Assembly: GCA_025716855.1 (NCBI GenBank)
Contig: JAIXMQ010000003.1
Location: 542,001-606,000, forward strand
Reading direction: 5' to 3'
Length of the DNA: 64,000 bases
Origin: Pilaira anomala
Taxonomy: Eukaryota; Mucoromycota; Mucoromycetes; Mucorales; Mucoraceae
Shown here: positions 11,312 to 23,601 of the stretch, in pieces
Position numbering within the stretch: the first letter of the stretch is position 1
How the letters are laid out: each line of letters opens with the position of its first letter
Notes under the pieces: generated by a model
The model's database searches: none
The model's input: only the letters and a program-made list of their open reading frames with translations
Told to the model about the DNA's origin: nothing
Made by a program: the position numbers and the translations under genes

Positions 11312-13631
11312 TTATAAAGTAAGACTTCTTTTACCAAATGGATCCTAAAAGAAAAATCAAAAGGAGGGGATTGTTAGCTCTCTTTCTTTTTCTCTCTCTT
11401 TTTTTTAGTGAAATTATTCTTACTTCTTCATAGCTTTTTTGTCCTTCTTTTCGCTTGACATAAATCAAGCCAGATTTAATGATAGAATCTTGATATTCTC
11501 CTTGACCCATTTGAATTGATAAGGGCCAATACCTATCACCATCCAACTGAATTGATTTGATTAATTTATAATCAGGCACGACCGTAGGCGCCTCAATTCT
11601 TATTTGTCGCACTTTACGTTGTGGTGTAATACCTCCATCATCTTCATATAGTTCCAATTGCATAGGCACACGACATGGCTTTTTATTATCAACATCAAAC
11701 GGCATTAACCAACGTGAATCTACCGCTAATACCCATAAATGTCGAAGCGCTTGTATATGGTATTGATTATCTTCAGTAGACATAGGATAGAATGGATAAA
11801 ACGCACATAGTAATCCTGCTATAGCTTCATTGGTAGTCGTTAAAGTGTATCCACCGAGTCCCATCACTAACATACCAAGGGACATGCTTACTGCCATATG
11901 ATTACCATAGTCCATATCTTCGGATATACGCTCATTCAATGCTTCCAATCTATATAATAGTTCCTGGTTACCAGTACCAGCCATCACCATAGCAGCTGCA
12001 GAACAAATCACACCAACACATGTACGTACAGCTACTTTTGTAATATGTTGTTGCGGGTTGGTCAACTGTGTATTCAACATCCTTGTGAATTGATCCAATC
12101 GTGTTATCAAACATTGAAAAGCATCCTGATTCTTTGAGCCTGCATACCGTAATCCCATAGAAAGACAAGCGCCTCCAATAATATTATACATGGCCTGTTT
12201 ATATACTTCTTTTTCCAATACGCTCAAATGTTGTCTTTCCATATCATGAACAAGAAATTCAGGTACTTGACCATCAATCCATGCATCTGTTGGTAAAATC
12301 GTACTCCACATAATTAAACTTTTTGCAACCATCCTGACTAACAGGAAATCAGGTCGAACATAGTTTAAATAGGGTTTGGTTTCTAATAAGTCAATACTAT
12401 CGGCAACACGTTTATTTTCTGTCTTGAGATACATGAGACCTAATGCAATCGTAGCACTGGCTGAGGTCACGTCCAAATTAATTTTATCCATTATTGGTTC
12501 TCCTCCTTCATTTAGCTGTAAATTGTTCCAAGAGGAAAGAGATCGACCTGTCATTAAAGTATAAAGTTTATCTCTAAGTTGTGGGTCCATACGAGCTGCT
12601 TCATTTCCTGCACCAAGTGTAACCAAACCAAATGAAAATCCTGCAGCCAATGCACACGCCTCATAACCTGGTTTCAAATTTAGAGGTAAACTTGATTGAT
12701 AAGCATCTCTTCCAATTTCTCCCAACATCGTCATAGCCATTCGCCTGTTACAAGAGCCCATATAGTTAAAACCCATGCTCAACAAACTACTTGCTTTCAC
12801 CATATTTGAATGATTAAATTTATATGAACCAATAGGTAAAAGTGCAGGAATATGAACCGAAAGTAATTTTGTCACCTTGATATCCATCGTACCACGAAAA
12901 GCAACGCCTAAACCCAAAATAAACCCAACTGGCACTAACTCACAAGCTTGAATCGTAAATGTATACCAAGATACAACCGATAATTTTCTCAGTGTACCGT
13001 TCAATCCCATGGCAAGCAAAAGACCGCCATGTTCTGGCTCCAGTTCACTAGGAAAACAGAATTCTATCCAGGAATCATTTATATTATTGCTAGGCGAAAT
13101 ACGAAGACCTGCTGCTACTCCATTATGAAATTTGGGCCAGAATAAAAATTCCTTGTTCCACATTGATTCATCAATGGTAACTACTGTACGTAATGGCATC
13201 ACTTTAGCTGACATCACGAGCGGTTCAAAAGGAAGTGCTTTGGTAAGATCTGGGATATGTGTTTGGAAAGCGTATAGAGCACGGCCTACACCCAATGCTA
13301 ACACCCTTTGAGTCAATAAAATGACTTGAGATTGATGCTCTGCAGCTACTTCTTCATCTCTATGTATGTATATGTTCAATTTTTCACAAAATTGATATAA
13401 AATAATGCATATTAGGGTACTTACCGTGCATCAGGTTGTTCAGGTATATAAATTTCTGGTATACGAGATCCATCCAACATAATTCTTATTTTCTCAATAA
13501 ACCCACCAAATCCGAACCGTAAACGTTCTGTTTCCATGTTGAGCACGTCTGATTCGTAAATACATGGATTTTTAGGATCAGTCGTACAATTTATGTTAAA
13601 TTCATCTGAACTTTTAGAGTGATCTGAATCC

Positions 13632-13672
<41 letters not shown>

Positions 13673-16600
13673 TATATAATTAATTGTGTTTCTCCTTATT
13701 GATTTGTTTTATATTATAATACTTTACTTGTGAAAAGGGTAATTTGAAGGTATCTGTATTTGGGTCGCAAACAGTTGGATTTAATTGAAGTTGTTTATAC
13801 ATGTCATTTCTTTCAATGATAATATAAGCTTCTTTGGTCCAGTTCAATGTGGGATGTGACTTGAGTTCGTTCAGTACTTCCAAGATAGGTATAGCAATTG
13901 GATCAATTAAGATCCTAATATCTTTTCTTGTAATACCGTCAGTCACCATACGATCTAGCAAGGTACTTTTATCCCCCGTGTTAATAGCACTATAAAGAGA
14001 CCAGATATTCTTTATTGTTCGAGCATAACTATGACGGCAGTGGCCTAGTGAAGGCTCTAACGTATTCACTCCAAAGGAACTTAATAAAGTAGGATTGGAT
14101 GATGTATTAGGAGTCATCTGTCGTAAACAAACTTGAATATTAGGCGGCTCAATGAAAAATGGCCGTACTTCTTCATCTATAAATTTCACTGTGTATAACA
14201 AAGTATAAGTAAATAAGAAAGAATAATAGTAATAATAATAAAAAAAAGGCCTTACAGTTGCCTGCGAATAAAGGATTTAAACCATTCTTTTTGTAGTATT
14301 CAATCCAATCCGTATTTCCCAAAATGATAGAGGATTGTAACAACAAGTAACCAAGTAAAGTAGTATGCATTTTCATGGGTTTTTTGATTCGAAAATCTTC
14401 ATAAACCACATGCAAACTCTTGACAATTTCTGTGAATTCAAAGGAATCCAAATAGACTTGTTCATCCATAAGATCCTCTGATTTATATCTGACAACCCTT
14501 TCAATCCAGTTAATAGGTATACCTTGTACATAGTTTTCATCTAATAAATATTCACAGCTTGCTATTGACGATGCATCAGGGAAGCCCAACTTATTGATAA
14601 TATAATCTGTATTAGAAGCTTTAAATTGCTGTAATTGTATTTCTTTTATCGCAGCAGCAGAGTTGGCAGTTTTCTTGGTACCAGTGTAATATCCTTGTTT
14701 CTTTAACTTTAAAAAACTAAGTAGAGAAACAAAGAAAATTTCCCATTCATTAATACGTATGCGATCACTGTCACTATCGAATGGAACTAAATGCGATAAT
14801 TTGAGAAATCGGTACCAAATTCTAGGAAAGTAAAAGGTAGTAGCACAATTAATAGCAGCTAGACAATCACGTACAATAGATGATTCAGGTCGAAAATTCA
14901 ATCGATAACGAAACATTTCTCCGTTCGCTAAAAGAGCTGTAAATCTATCAAATACAGGGTCTAATAAACGAACAACAGCTTGATTTGTTTGTATATGAAT
15001 AGGTAATCGAGTTTTTTTGTCAACTAAAAGTTCAAGCGATCCAGAGCCATTCAAGAATAATAAATCATTGTAGTTATCACGCGTTGCGTTTACGGGTATA
15101 GCTGATTTGGCAGTAATCTTGAACTCGATACAGTTATTAAGTAACTGGGTGGCTTTACTTAAATTAATTACTTGAAGACTGCCCAATGTCTTATTAAAAA
15201 TACAAATCAATTCTTGGCCACTCAAGTCATGGATAAGAAAAGCTTTCGATTCGATACCTCTTGTTCCTTTTAATCGTGTTGGCATTCTATAAAAAATCAG
15301 TAATAGATCATAAATCTATATATATATATATATATTTAATATAAATAAAACTCTTACTTTGCTCCAAAAGATTCACGCCATAATAATCGAAGTGTTATTT
15401 CGCTAGGGTCCAAAAGTTCTTGATATACATTTCTATCTACTTCGTTTTCATGCAATATTTCATCATCAGATACATAGTCTTCATGGAATTGTGCATGCGG
15501 TGAATCCACTGTACTTGTTTTGGCTTTCTTATTTCGGTTAGGTGTAGAAGGCATACCGGCTTTACTTCCTTTTCTACTGAGATTCGTTGACATTTTTCTT
15601 TTTCCACTTGGTGTGTTAGGTGGCATCCTTGGCGCTTGCTTTCTTTCTTTTCGACGATCATAAGTCCAGATATAATGTTTACTTTCTTTAATATTTAATG
15701 TTACAATGACCGGTAAACGGCCTGTCTCTGAGGTTTTGGTGGTTGCAAACAATAATTTTTGTGGACTTGTAAATTGTTCAGGTAAAGTTGTAATGCCAGC
15801 ATGACTTACATCTTTTGATTTGACAGGACAGATACCTTTTAATGGATGTGTAACAGTGACAAAAAAAGAAGAGGTTTCGGGCTGAAAGTTGTTCTTATTG
15901 TTGCCAAAATCTTTTGTTACACTTGGTCCAGGTGAAGCAGAGAATTCTCTTCCTCTTCCTCTTTTTGGTTTCAGTTTTGGTGGTATGACATGTTTACGAC
16001 TGACTAATAAACCAATATCCAGAGGTACTACATTTCCAATCTCAAATGGGATTTGTGAGGTAAAACTTAATCCATCCTCGCAATGAGTCTTTATACAATC
16101 TTCAAATACGATACATAATGTACGACGCTGTAATTGATCAGGTTCAGTAGTCGATATAATATCATCATTTATTGATCCAGAAGTTTTGAAATTAATGATA
16201 GATTGTGGTCCCTTTTTTTCCCAATATCCATTCACAATACGCGCCTCACCTCCTGAATCATGAGGATCTATATCTGCTAATGGTTTATTTGCAGGATCCG
16301 ATATTGTATGCACTGGAAACCAAGCAAATAAGACTTTTTGAATCAATTGATCTTCTCCGCTATAATCAAATGTTTTCAACACATATCCGGCACGACTCCA
16401 AATGACCACTGAGCCTTGTACGTAGACTTCTTGTTCAAGTTCCATAGCTGGGTTTTCCAGCTTTCCCATACTATTTGTCTTACGTTCGTCTAATGCTGTA
16501 TCTACATTGATCGTTAAACTATCAGACAGGCTAAACAAGTTGTGAAAAGAAGGCGAATGTAAAGTCGTTGTTGCTTTCGAAGAGCCACATGTAAGGACTG

Positions 16601-16703
16601 AAAAGTCAATGACTGTATTCGCTTCGGATTTATGACCAAGGTGTGAGTTTATTGACAAGGCTTTCTTTCCAAATGGCTCATATTGTCCAAGTTCTTGAAG
16701 CAT
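11312..16703 (-). CDS. APC1: Anaphase-promoting complex subunit 1 (APC1/Cut4)
   Basis: Largest scaffold subunit of the APC/C ubiquitin ligase, nuclear. The start MLQELGQYEPFGKKAL lies at 16703. The N-terminal beta-propeller is seen from EEVYVQGSVVIWSRAGYVLKTF on, interrupted by a basic, disordered loop (GKRKMSTNLSRKGSKAG...NRNKKAKTS), a typical target for phosphorylation. The large middle domain follows. The C-terminal proteasome/cyclosome repeats are clear (GLGVAFRGTMDIKV, SLSMGLRYAGSKNQDAF, ISMSLGMLVMGLGGYTL-like blocks). Exon borders lie near 15,357/15,292, 14,256/14,193, 13,727/13,634 and 13,427/13,378. The last intron (about 11,344-11,414) joins SYEE to DPFGKRSLTL and stop. This ends shortly after the SYxEDP block, where animal APC1 continues for well over 100 residues. 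Total is about 1,650 residues. Confidence 0.92.
13634..13670. repeat. (AG)n microsatellite in an APC1 intron
   Basis: A run of about 18 AG dinucleotides sits just inside the donor side of the intron at about 13,634-13,727. Confidence 0.85.
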
Positions 16704-17093
16704 TGTAACAAAGAATAAGGAGGGGAAAACACAAAATTCACGAAAATAAAATGTACTTATACAAGATACGCGCAGTCACCATACACTTTTTTTAAAATTA
16801 TCCCCTCGTTATATTCATTACATTCATTACATCGATTTAAAAAACACTGGTTTATTTTAATGTATGCAAAAAAAAGCTATGAGAAAAAAAAAAGTGTCTA
16901 TAGAAAGTGTGTGACAAAGTATCTGGAGAGTTGGACATTACAGAAAAAAGAAAGAGGGATGAATTTATCTTCTATTTTCAAAAAATGGTTTCGTATATAA
17001 AGGAAAAGAGAGAGAGAGAGAGAGACGTAAGAAATATGTTGGAATGGTTGAATATTTGGTGAAAAAAAATAAAGGTCATATATCCGTTTTGTT
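16704..17093. other. Spacer between APC1 start and RPB10 3' end
   Basis: About 390 bp, AT-rich, with short A runs and a small (AG)n stretch (about 17,006-17,022). It must contain the APC1 promoter and the RPB10 3' UTR. No further gene is seen. Confidence 0.5.
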
Positions 17094-17468
17094 TTAAGCA
17101 CGTCCGCGATCTCTTGAACGTTCCAAGGCTAATTTTTTAAAAGAAAAAAAAAAGTTTAACACAATGTACTCTTAATTCCAAACAGCCCTAACTTACGATT
17201 ATAATGCAAGAGTTTTTCAATCAAGTCGACATGAGTTAAGACCATACGTCTACAACAGTAACGCTTAAGTCCAAGAGCGTCTAATGCCTCACTAAAAAAA
17301 AAAAAGTAAAATCGGTTTGAGATTTCGAGTTTTTTTTTTGATATTTTGCATTTTTTTTTTTTTTTTTTTTTACCCTTCAGTATATTCGGCTTGCAATAAA
17401 GATAAATAGTTATCCCACTTATTACCAATAATCTTACCACAAGAGAAACAACGGACGGGAATAATCAT
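17094..17468 (-). CDS. RPB10: RNA polymerase I/II/III common subunit RPABC5
   Basis: Smallest shared subunit of the three nuclear RNA polymerases; binds one zinc ion. The start [12 protein letters not shown] (17466-17468) carries the first CxxC, and KRYCCRRM the second Cys pair. The middle block [21 protein letters not shown] joins across an intron (about 17,290-17,374, with a long sense-strand A run) to EALDALGL. A second intron (about 17,132-17,197) precedes [12 protein letters not shown] and stop. About 70 residues in all, the normal family length. Confidence 0.95.
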
Positions 17469-17531
17469 TTTATATGTATTTTTTCACTAAAAAAAAAGAT
17501 GCTTTGGTATTGTGTTATCTTTTTTTACAAC

Positions 17532-17562
<31 letters not shown>

Positions 17563-17666
17563 AGATAGAAATTACTAGTCACAATTCATTTGTCATTTGT
17601 GACGGTTCCACAGAACAAGATTTTGGAATGAATGCAAAAGAAAAGGGCATAAAAGTGGCTTTGTAT

Positions 17667-19243
17667 TTATTGTAATTGATAGATGTTTAATGCACCAGAG
17701 TCGCCAGTCTTACCAGTTCCAGCTACTACAATATGTACATGATCATCAAAATGATATGCTTTCAAATTATTCACTTTACCCATCGACCCGTCTAGTTTAT
17801 ACATCTCCTGAATAGGGTCCTCTAAAATTGGATTCCATACCGTCACCCTACCATTTGCAGCACCCGAAATCAGGTTCATTTCTTTATCGGCACCTGTCAA
17901 AAATGACCTATCCATTTTCCGTTAGCATGTATTAACTAAATGTCATTTTAAAACTCACAAGCAATTAACCATAGAATTATGACCATTTTCAAGTCTAATC
18001 TCTCTTAAATCGAACTTTTTTTGCTTCTTGTTTGGAGGCGATAATAATTGAATAGTGGAGTCTCCCAAGCTAGCTGCAATCCATTCACCATCAGGTGAAG
18101 CAGCCACTTTGTATACGAATGGTGGATTAAACATTTGAGCAGCTGAAGGTTCTTTTGCCTCTAAATTTCGTTATCAGTCTCAATCTATCCTTAGACAATT
18201 GAAAAGTACTTACTCATATCATAAATAGTGTTAGGCAATCCACGAGAGAAATCCCATTCATACAATTTACTATCCATTCCACCGGACCAAACTTTATTTA
18301 ATGTAAGTGTGAGTAACAAACAGGTGTGCTACCACTACACTTGACTTTACCTTCCCATGATTTCTTTGCTCGGAATTTAACAGACATACAAATCTATATT
18401 GAACGAAGAGATAAGAATAAATTTAAATGTAATAGATAGGGGAAAAACTTACACTATTATGTTTTTTTGAAGTCTTTTTATAGATTTTATGGCTACTGAG
18501 ATCAACTATTTCAGAAGTTAGTATGAAACACAACAGAATATATTCACATATCTATAATACTTTACTGACATTCATGACACCATCATCATCTGCTGTAGCC
18601 AAAAATTTATTATTTTCGTTTATATCAATCTAAAAAGAAATCATGCATTGTTAATATGTGAATATATCTCTTTCTATGTTGAACCAAATTTACGCTATTA
18701 ATTTCATCATTGCTGAACTCGTATGTTTGTAAAGGTTCACTCAAAACTTTATCCTCTGATCTTAAATCATAAACATGAACCTATCAAATCTTATTAATTA
18801 ACAAAAAAATCTCTGTCATTATTTTTATTTTTGTTACTTTTGTGCCTGAAGAAAGATAAAGCAAATGTGAATTAGACTTTTTTCCAAACTTTATGCTTGT
18901 GACCTTTTTTTTATGCATGAAAAAATAATGAGTTAACCAATAAAATAAAAATAATAATAATACTTTACAGGTTCGCTCAAGTTATTTATTTCCTTCACAA
19001 TAGTTTGTTTACAAATGTCCCATAACAGACATGTATTGTCCTCTATAGAAATAAAATACCGAGATTAACTTTTTTTTTTTTTCATTAAGTCATTCCGAGA
19101 CTTTATTCTATTTTTTATTTTTTACCTGAACCTGAAGCTAAAATATGTTCACCTAAAGGTGAACTCTTAATATACTCAACAGCTAATACTGGAGCCTGAT
19201 GTCCTTTTAACTCAACTAAAGGTTCAATATTTTTTATGTTCAT
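17667..19243 (-). CDS. WDR53: WD40-repeat protein, WDR53-like
   Basis: Beta-propeller protein; animal WDR53 is thought to act as a substrate receptor for CUL4-DDB1 ligases. The start MNIKNIEPLVELKGHQAPVL (19241-19243) is followed by about ten short exons. Blocks in order: EHILASGS...DNTCLLWDICKQTI; PVTSIKFGKKSNSHLLYLSSG; VHVYDLRSEDKVL; DEINSIDINENNKFLATADDDG; HNSICMSVKFRAKKSWEG; VWSGGMDSKLYEWDFSRGLP; an FNPPFVYKVAASPDGEWIAA repeat; DRSFLTGADKEMNLISGAANG; then GKTGDSGALNIYQLQ. The order ILASG..D...LW, DEIN...LATADD.G, HxxIC matches WDR53. Introns are 50-80 bp. It diverges from TSR1, with about 170 bp between start codons. Confidence 0.78.
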
Positions 19244-19415
19244 TAGTGTTAAAAGAAAGACGATAAAAAAAAAAAGTTTAGAAAATGTCAAAAAAAAGGT
19301 GACTGCTATACCAGATCGGGAAAGAAAAAGTTTTTTTCTAAACAGTAAAAAAGAAAAGGTAAAAAGAAAGCCTCTCTTCTGAATCGGTTTCTTCGTTTTT
19401 TTTTGTTAGTTAATT
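19244..19415. promoter_or_regulatory. Bidirectional WDR53/TSR1 promoter
   Basis: The 172 bp between two divergent start codons must carry both promoters. Short A tracts (about 19,265-19,276) and a T tract just before the TSR1 ATG are visible. No TATA box is obvious. Confidence 0.5.
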
Positions 19416-21987
19416 ATGGAACATCGTCATAGAGCTGGTAATTCCCACCAGACGAATAAACCTTTCAAAAGTCGTCATGCTACTAAAGGTGCCTTAAGAG
19501 AAGTCTCTAAGGGTAAAATTAACCGTACCTCTGTCAAACAAGCCAACGGTCTCAAGACAGTTTCCAAGACCGATCGTCGTAATGCTGCCAAGTTATTACA
19601 ACAAAAGAAACGTGAAGACATTACTCGCATTAGTAGATTATTTGAAGGCCGTCAAGGTGCACCCAAGATCGTGCCTGTTTTAGCTTTATGCCCCGACAGC
19701 CAAGTTGGAGCTGCTATTGAAGCACTCTACAAGTCTTTGGGTGAGACTATGCCTGCTCATGCTAAAGAAGAATCAACTATTTTGAACGTGGAACGTTTCA
19801 AGCAAAAGGTCCAATTAGTTCCCCTTAAGCGTAACTTCCTCGACTGTCTTGATGCTTTCAAGGTAGCTGATTTTGGTATTTTGTTAATGTCTGCTGATGT
19901 CGAAGTCGATCAATTTGGTATCAACTGTCTTTTGGGTATCTTGAACCAAGGCCTTGTAAATGTTGTACCTGTTATTCAAAACATCGAGAATACACCTGTC
20001 AAACTTCGCACCAGTTTAAGAAAATCTTTATTGGCCTTTGTTCAACAATTCGTACCTGAGCATGAACATTTATTCACTTTAGATAACGACACTGATGCCC
20101 TCAGTGTATTACGTTATATCACCTCTCAACGTCCTAAGCCCATGTCTTGGAGAGATAATCATCCTTATATGCTTGCTGAAAATGTTGAATTTGATAGCAC
20201 TTCTGCTGAATTGGGCACACTTAAAGTAACTGGTTATGCTCGTGGTAATCCCTTTAACGCAAACCGTCTCGTTCATCTTCAAAACTTTGGTGATTTTCAA
20301 GTAGAGAAGATCACAAGTGCCGATATTACTCATGGTGATATGGAAGAAGATGCTAATGTGATTGATACCCCTAAGCCTGAAGAACAGGATGATTTGATCT
20401 CTGAAAATGAACCTGATCTTATGGATAATGAACAAACATGGCCTACCGAAGAAGAATTAGCTGATGCTGATGCTCGTGTACGTCGTATGCGTAATTTAGA
20501 TAACAACGACCAAGTTACAAAGCGTGTTCCTAAAGGTACCTCATCTTATCAAGCTGCTTGGATTGTCGATGAAGATGATGCCGATTATACTGATGAAGAA
20601 GACGAAGAAGACGATAAAATGATGGATGATGATGATGAGGACGATGTTAAACCTGCTTCTAGCAGTTTCCCTGAAGATGATGATGAATATGAGGATATTG
20701 AGTTAGAGGGAAAGGATGGTTATAAGGATGAGTTTGATGCTGAGGAAGAAGCTAGACAATATGAGGAATATCTCAAGAACAGACAGCTTGAGTTTGAAAA
20801 CCATAATGATTTCCCTGATGAGATTGATACACCTATGCATATGACTGCAAGAGAACGTTTCGCTCGTTACCGTGGTCTTCAATCTTTCAGAACTTCTCCT
20901 TGGGATCCTTATGAGAACCTTCCTATTGATTACGGAAAAATTTTCCGTTTCGAGAACTTTGTTCGTACCAAGATTCGTGTTATTAGCCAAGCCATCGTTG
21001 GCCCTGTCAAGCCTGGTAGAAGAATTACTATTCATATCAAAAACGTTCCTATTCAAGCATTTGGTAAGTTTTATTTTACATTTTCGCACATTATAACTTT
21101 TTTTTTTGTTTTTGTTTTACTGACTAATGCATTACATTAATAGAATCCTATGATAAGACTAGACCTTTCATCGTTTTCGGTCTTTTGCAATATGAACACA
21201 AGATGTCTCTTCTCAACTTACAAGTCCAACGTGATAATGCATATGAAGGAACCGTTAAATCAAAGGTAGATATAAATAATATAGATGCTTATATTATTCA
21301 ATTTATTGATGTTTTATTAAATGATATTAGGATCCTATGGTATTGCATATGGGCTTCAGAAGATATAATGTTCGTCCCGTTTATTCTCAAAACACAAATA
21401 AGGGTACCAACCATGTTCACAAATTTGAACGTTTCCAAAAGTTAGGCCGTTCTTATGTTGCAACAATCTATGGTCCCGTTGTTTTTGGTAAAACACCCGT
21501 TATGTTATATAAAGAGACTGATAATGTGAATGGTAAGGAGTAAATTTTTAACTAGAAAGAAAAGAACAAAAACTAATGTTTATATTCTATTTCAGAACCT
21601 ATTTTGGTTTCTTCAGGTACATTCATGGATGTTGATGTTAAGCGTATTATTGCTAAGCGTATCATTTTGAGTGGTCATCCTTATAAAATTCATAAGAGAT
21701 CAGCCGTTATTAGATTCATGTTCTTCAATGTCGAGGATATCTATTGGTTCAAACCTGTTCAACTTACATCAAAGTATGGTCGTATAGGTCATATTAGTGA
21801 ATCACTGGGTACTCATGGTTATATGAAATGTATATTCGATGGTACATTAACACAACAAGATACTATCATGATGTGTCTTTACAAACGTGTTTTCCCTAAA
21901 TGGAACACAGAATTATATAGAGGAGGTTTAGACAAAACTGTTCAAGAGTCTAGTGTAGCTAAGAGCATGGACATGGATACAGAGTAA
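19416..21987 (+). CDS. TSR1: 40S ribosome maturation factor TSR1
   Basis: BMS1/TSR1-family GTPase-like protein needed for late maturation of pre-40S particles (nucleolus and cytoplasm). The N-terminus is basic ([19 protein letters not shown]), as in TSR1 orthologues. A G-domain-like region lacking the canonical P-loop follows ([17 protein letters not shown]), then an acidic low-complexity stretch ([15 protein letters not shown], about residues 385-430). The AARP2CN/DUF663-type C-terminus follows ([78 protein letters not shown]). Introns lie at about 21,064-21,143, 21,267-21,330 and 21,531-21,595. Lack of a P-loop separates it from BMS1. It ends KSMDMDTE at 21,987, a full-length product of about 780 residues. 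Confidence 0.93.
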
Positions 21988-22936
21988 TTATAAAATAAGA
22001 AATATATGTATAAATCAATAAAAACATTGTATAAGAGCCTTAAAAACCGTGTATATTTATTGAATTATAATACACTAGTTCAGATAACTAGTGTTTTAAC
22101 CGGTTTTTATATATCATATTAAATTACAATTTTAATTAATCACGAGACTATTTGAAATGCCCCTTCCCCCTTTAAGATGAAAAACTTCGACCTTCACTGC
22201 GTTTTGGTAAACCTTTTGGACCTTCAATAAGGTGCATTACGCTTCGCTTAAAAATAGTCTCGCACCTGTGATCACATTCAATGCTAAATCAATACAAAAA
22301 AAAAAAAAAAAAAAAATGTAATGATTGTAGCTGTAAAATAAAAATCGTCTTATTTTAATGTAGAGAGAAAGACAATAACTCTCAAGTCAATGCCCATCGC
22401 AACTTTTTTTTTGACGTAGGTGATTATGTATCACCCTAATAAAAAGCAAGGTTTGAAATTTAATATGTGATTATGAAAACCATCAATTTTGACCCACCAC
22501 TTCAGCGCAAGACAACTGTTGCGAAATACCTCCTCAAAAGCGTACGCCCAGAATTTGATAATGAAATACTGTTCCCAATACAACTTTACAGCTTTAGGTT
22601 TAAACAAATATTTCTTAAATAAATGCATTTTAATCCTACACATGTCGTTTTAGAAGAAATGAAATTATATGAAAACCTGTTAAAAATTACTTACATGTGT
22701 TTATATATATATATATATATATTGGAAGTATGTCGTTCGTTTATATTCTTGGGATTAGGCAATGATTTAAGGAATTTCTGCAGGACTTTAATTGATACTT
22801 TCTTTTTCTATTATGCAAGTCAGTTATGTTAATATTGCAATGCAAATAAATAAATATCTGTAATAATATTAAACTTACATTTTCAAAGGCTTTTACTATA
22901 CCTATAGTTGTGGGAAGGGTACTCGTAATATAAGTA
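21988..22936. other. Spacer downstream of TSR1 with a hairpin and a possible coding relic
   Basis: Near the TSR1 3' end are a polyadenylation-type AATAAAA (about 22,017) and a perfect 9-bp stem with a 5-base loop (ACACTAGTT/AACTAGTGT, 22,072-22,094). A minus-strand open frame at 22,431-22,643 encodes the Trp-rich peptide YWEQYFIIKFWAYAFEEVF. It looks like a short relic of a dispersed family, but has no start context or continuation. Nothing else is recognised. Confidence 0.4.
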
Positions 22937-23012
22937 CAGTACCCGCTCTATTCAAGGCAGAAAAAAACCTCAGCCTTTTGTGACCTTAAATCGTGTTATG
23001 GCTTTATTTTAG
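22937..23012 (+). mobile_element. End fragment of a TA-flanked MITE (CAGTACCCGCTCTAT family)
   Basis: Preceded by TA (22,935-22,936), this stretch starts CAGTACCCGCTCTAT. It then matches the first ~75 bp of the complete MITE at 49,162-49,334, sharing AAGGC, CCTTTTG/ACTTTTG and CTTAAATCGTGTTATGG. It then diverges, and no matching right end is seen, so it is a truncated copy. Its inner part supplies the putative stop codon of the next feature. Confidence 0.7.
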
Positions 23013-23408
23013 ACTTGGGTGGTAGGTTTCCAGGTTTGAAGAAAAAACTCTTGTGAGAACCCTCACTTTCATCTGTTGTATCAATTATATAGTTTTTAGT
23101 GATACGAATGCAAAAAAAAAAAGTACGTACATTAGTGTAGTGTTCAAATAAAAAAAAAAAAAAAAAAAAATGAGTGTATTTTCATACCGTTTGAAATACT
23201 TGGTCTGTTTTTCTTTATTGTTATCCTCGCAGCGTCCAAGAGACTTGACACCGATATTACAAGATTTAGCTTTGACTTTGACCTACAGGAAAATGGGATA
23301 AATAATTTAATATGGAACAAATCAGAAAAAAACATGTATCCGAATTTTTCTTTTCTTAGCTTTGCTATTTAAAACGGACTTCTGCTGTAAGCAATATTGT
23401 AAATGACA

Positions 23409-23443
<35 letters not shown>

Positions 23444-23601
23444 ATGGATATGATTCTATAAAATTTTACGTTTCTTTTACCGCCATCCTCCTACGAAATA
23501 TTGAGTTTATTTTATAAATGTCAGAAAGACAGGGTTCAATAATAAATAATACTCACATTATTAATGTCATTTAGTGCCTCTCGATTGATTCTTATGAACA
23601 T
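22996..23601 (-). CDS. Doubtful small spliced gene, unknown product
   Basis: A possible five-exon gene that I do not recognise. The start at 23,599-23,601 gives MFIRINREALNDINN. Short exons EDGGKRN and QKSVLNSKAKKRKIRIH follow, then SVSSLLDAARITIKKN. The last exon (about 22,996-23,079) reads DESEGSHKSFFFKP and ends in KSKIKP. Donor and acceptor signals exist at every joint, but one joint needs a weak acceptor (CAAAG) and a weak donor (GTTTTT). The last ~15 bases and the stop lie inside the MITE fragment at 22,937. It may equally be a decayed gene or chance; only transcript data would settle it. Confidence 0.22.

Noticed and set aside
20109..21096. Open frames on the opposite strand and in other frames of TSR1
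   Set aside because: Shadows of the real gene; TSR1 is clear in the plus frame with conserved blocks.
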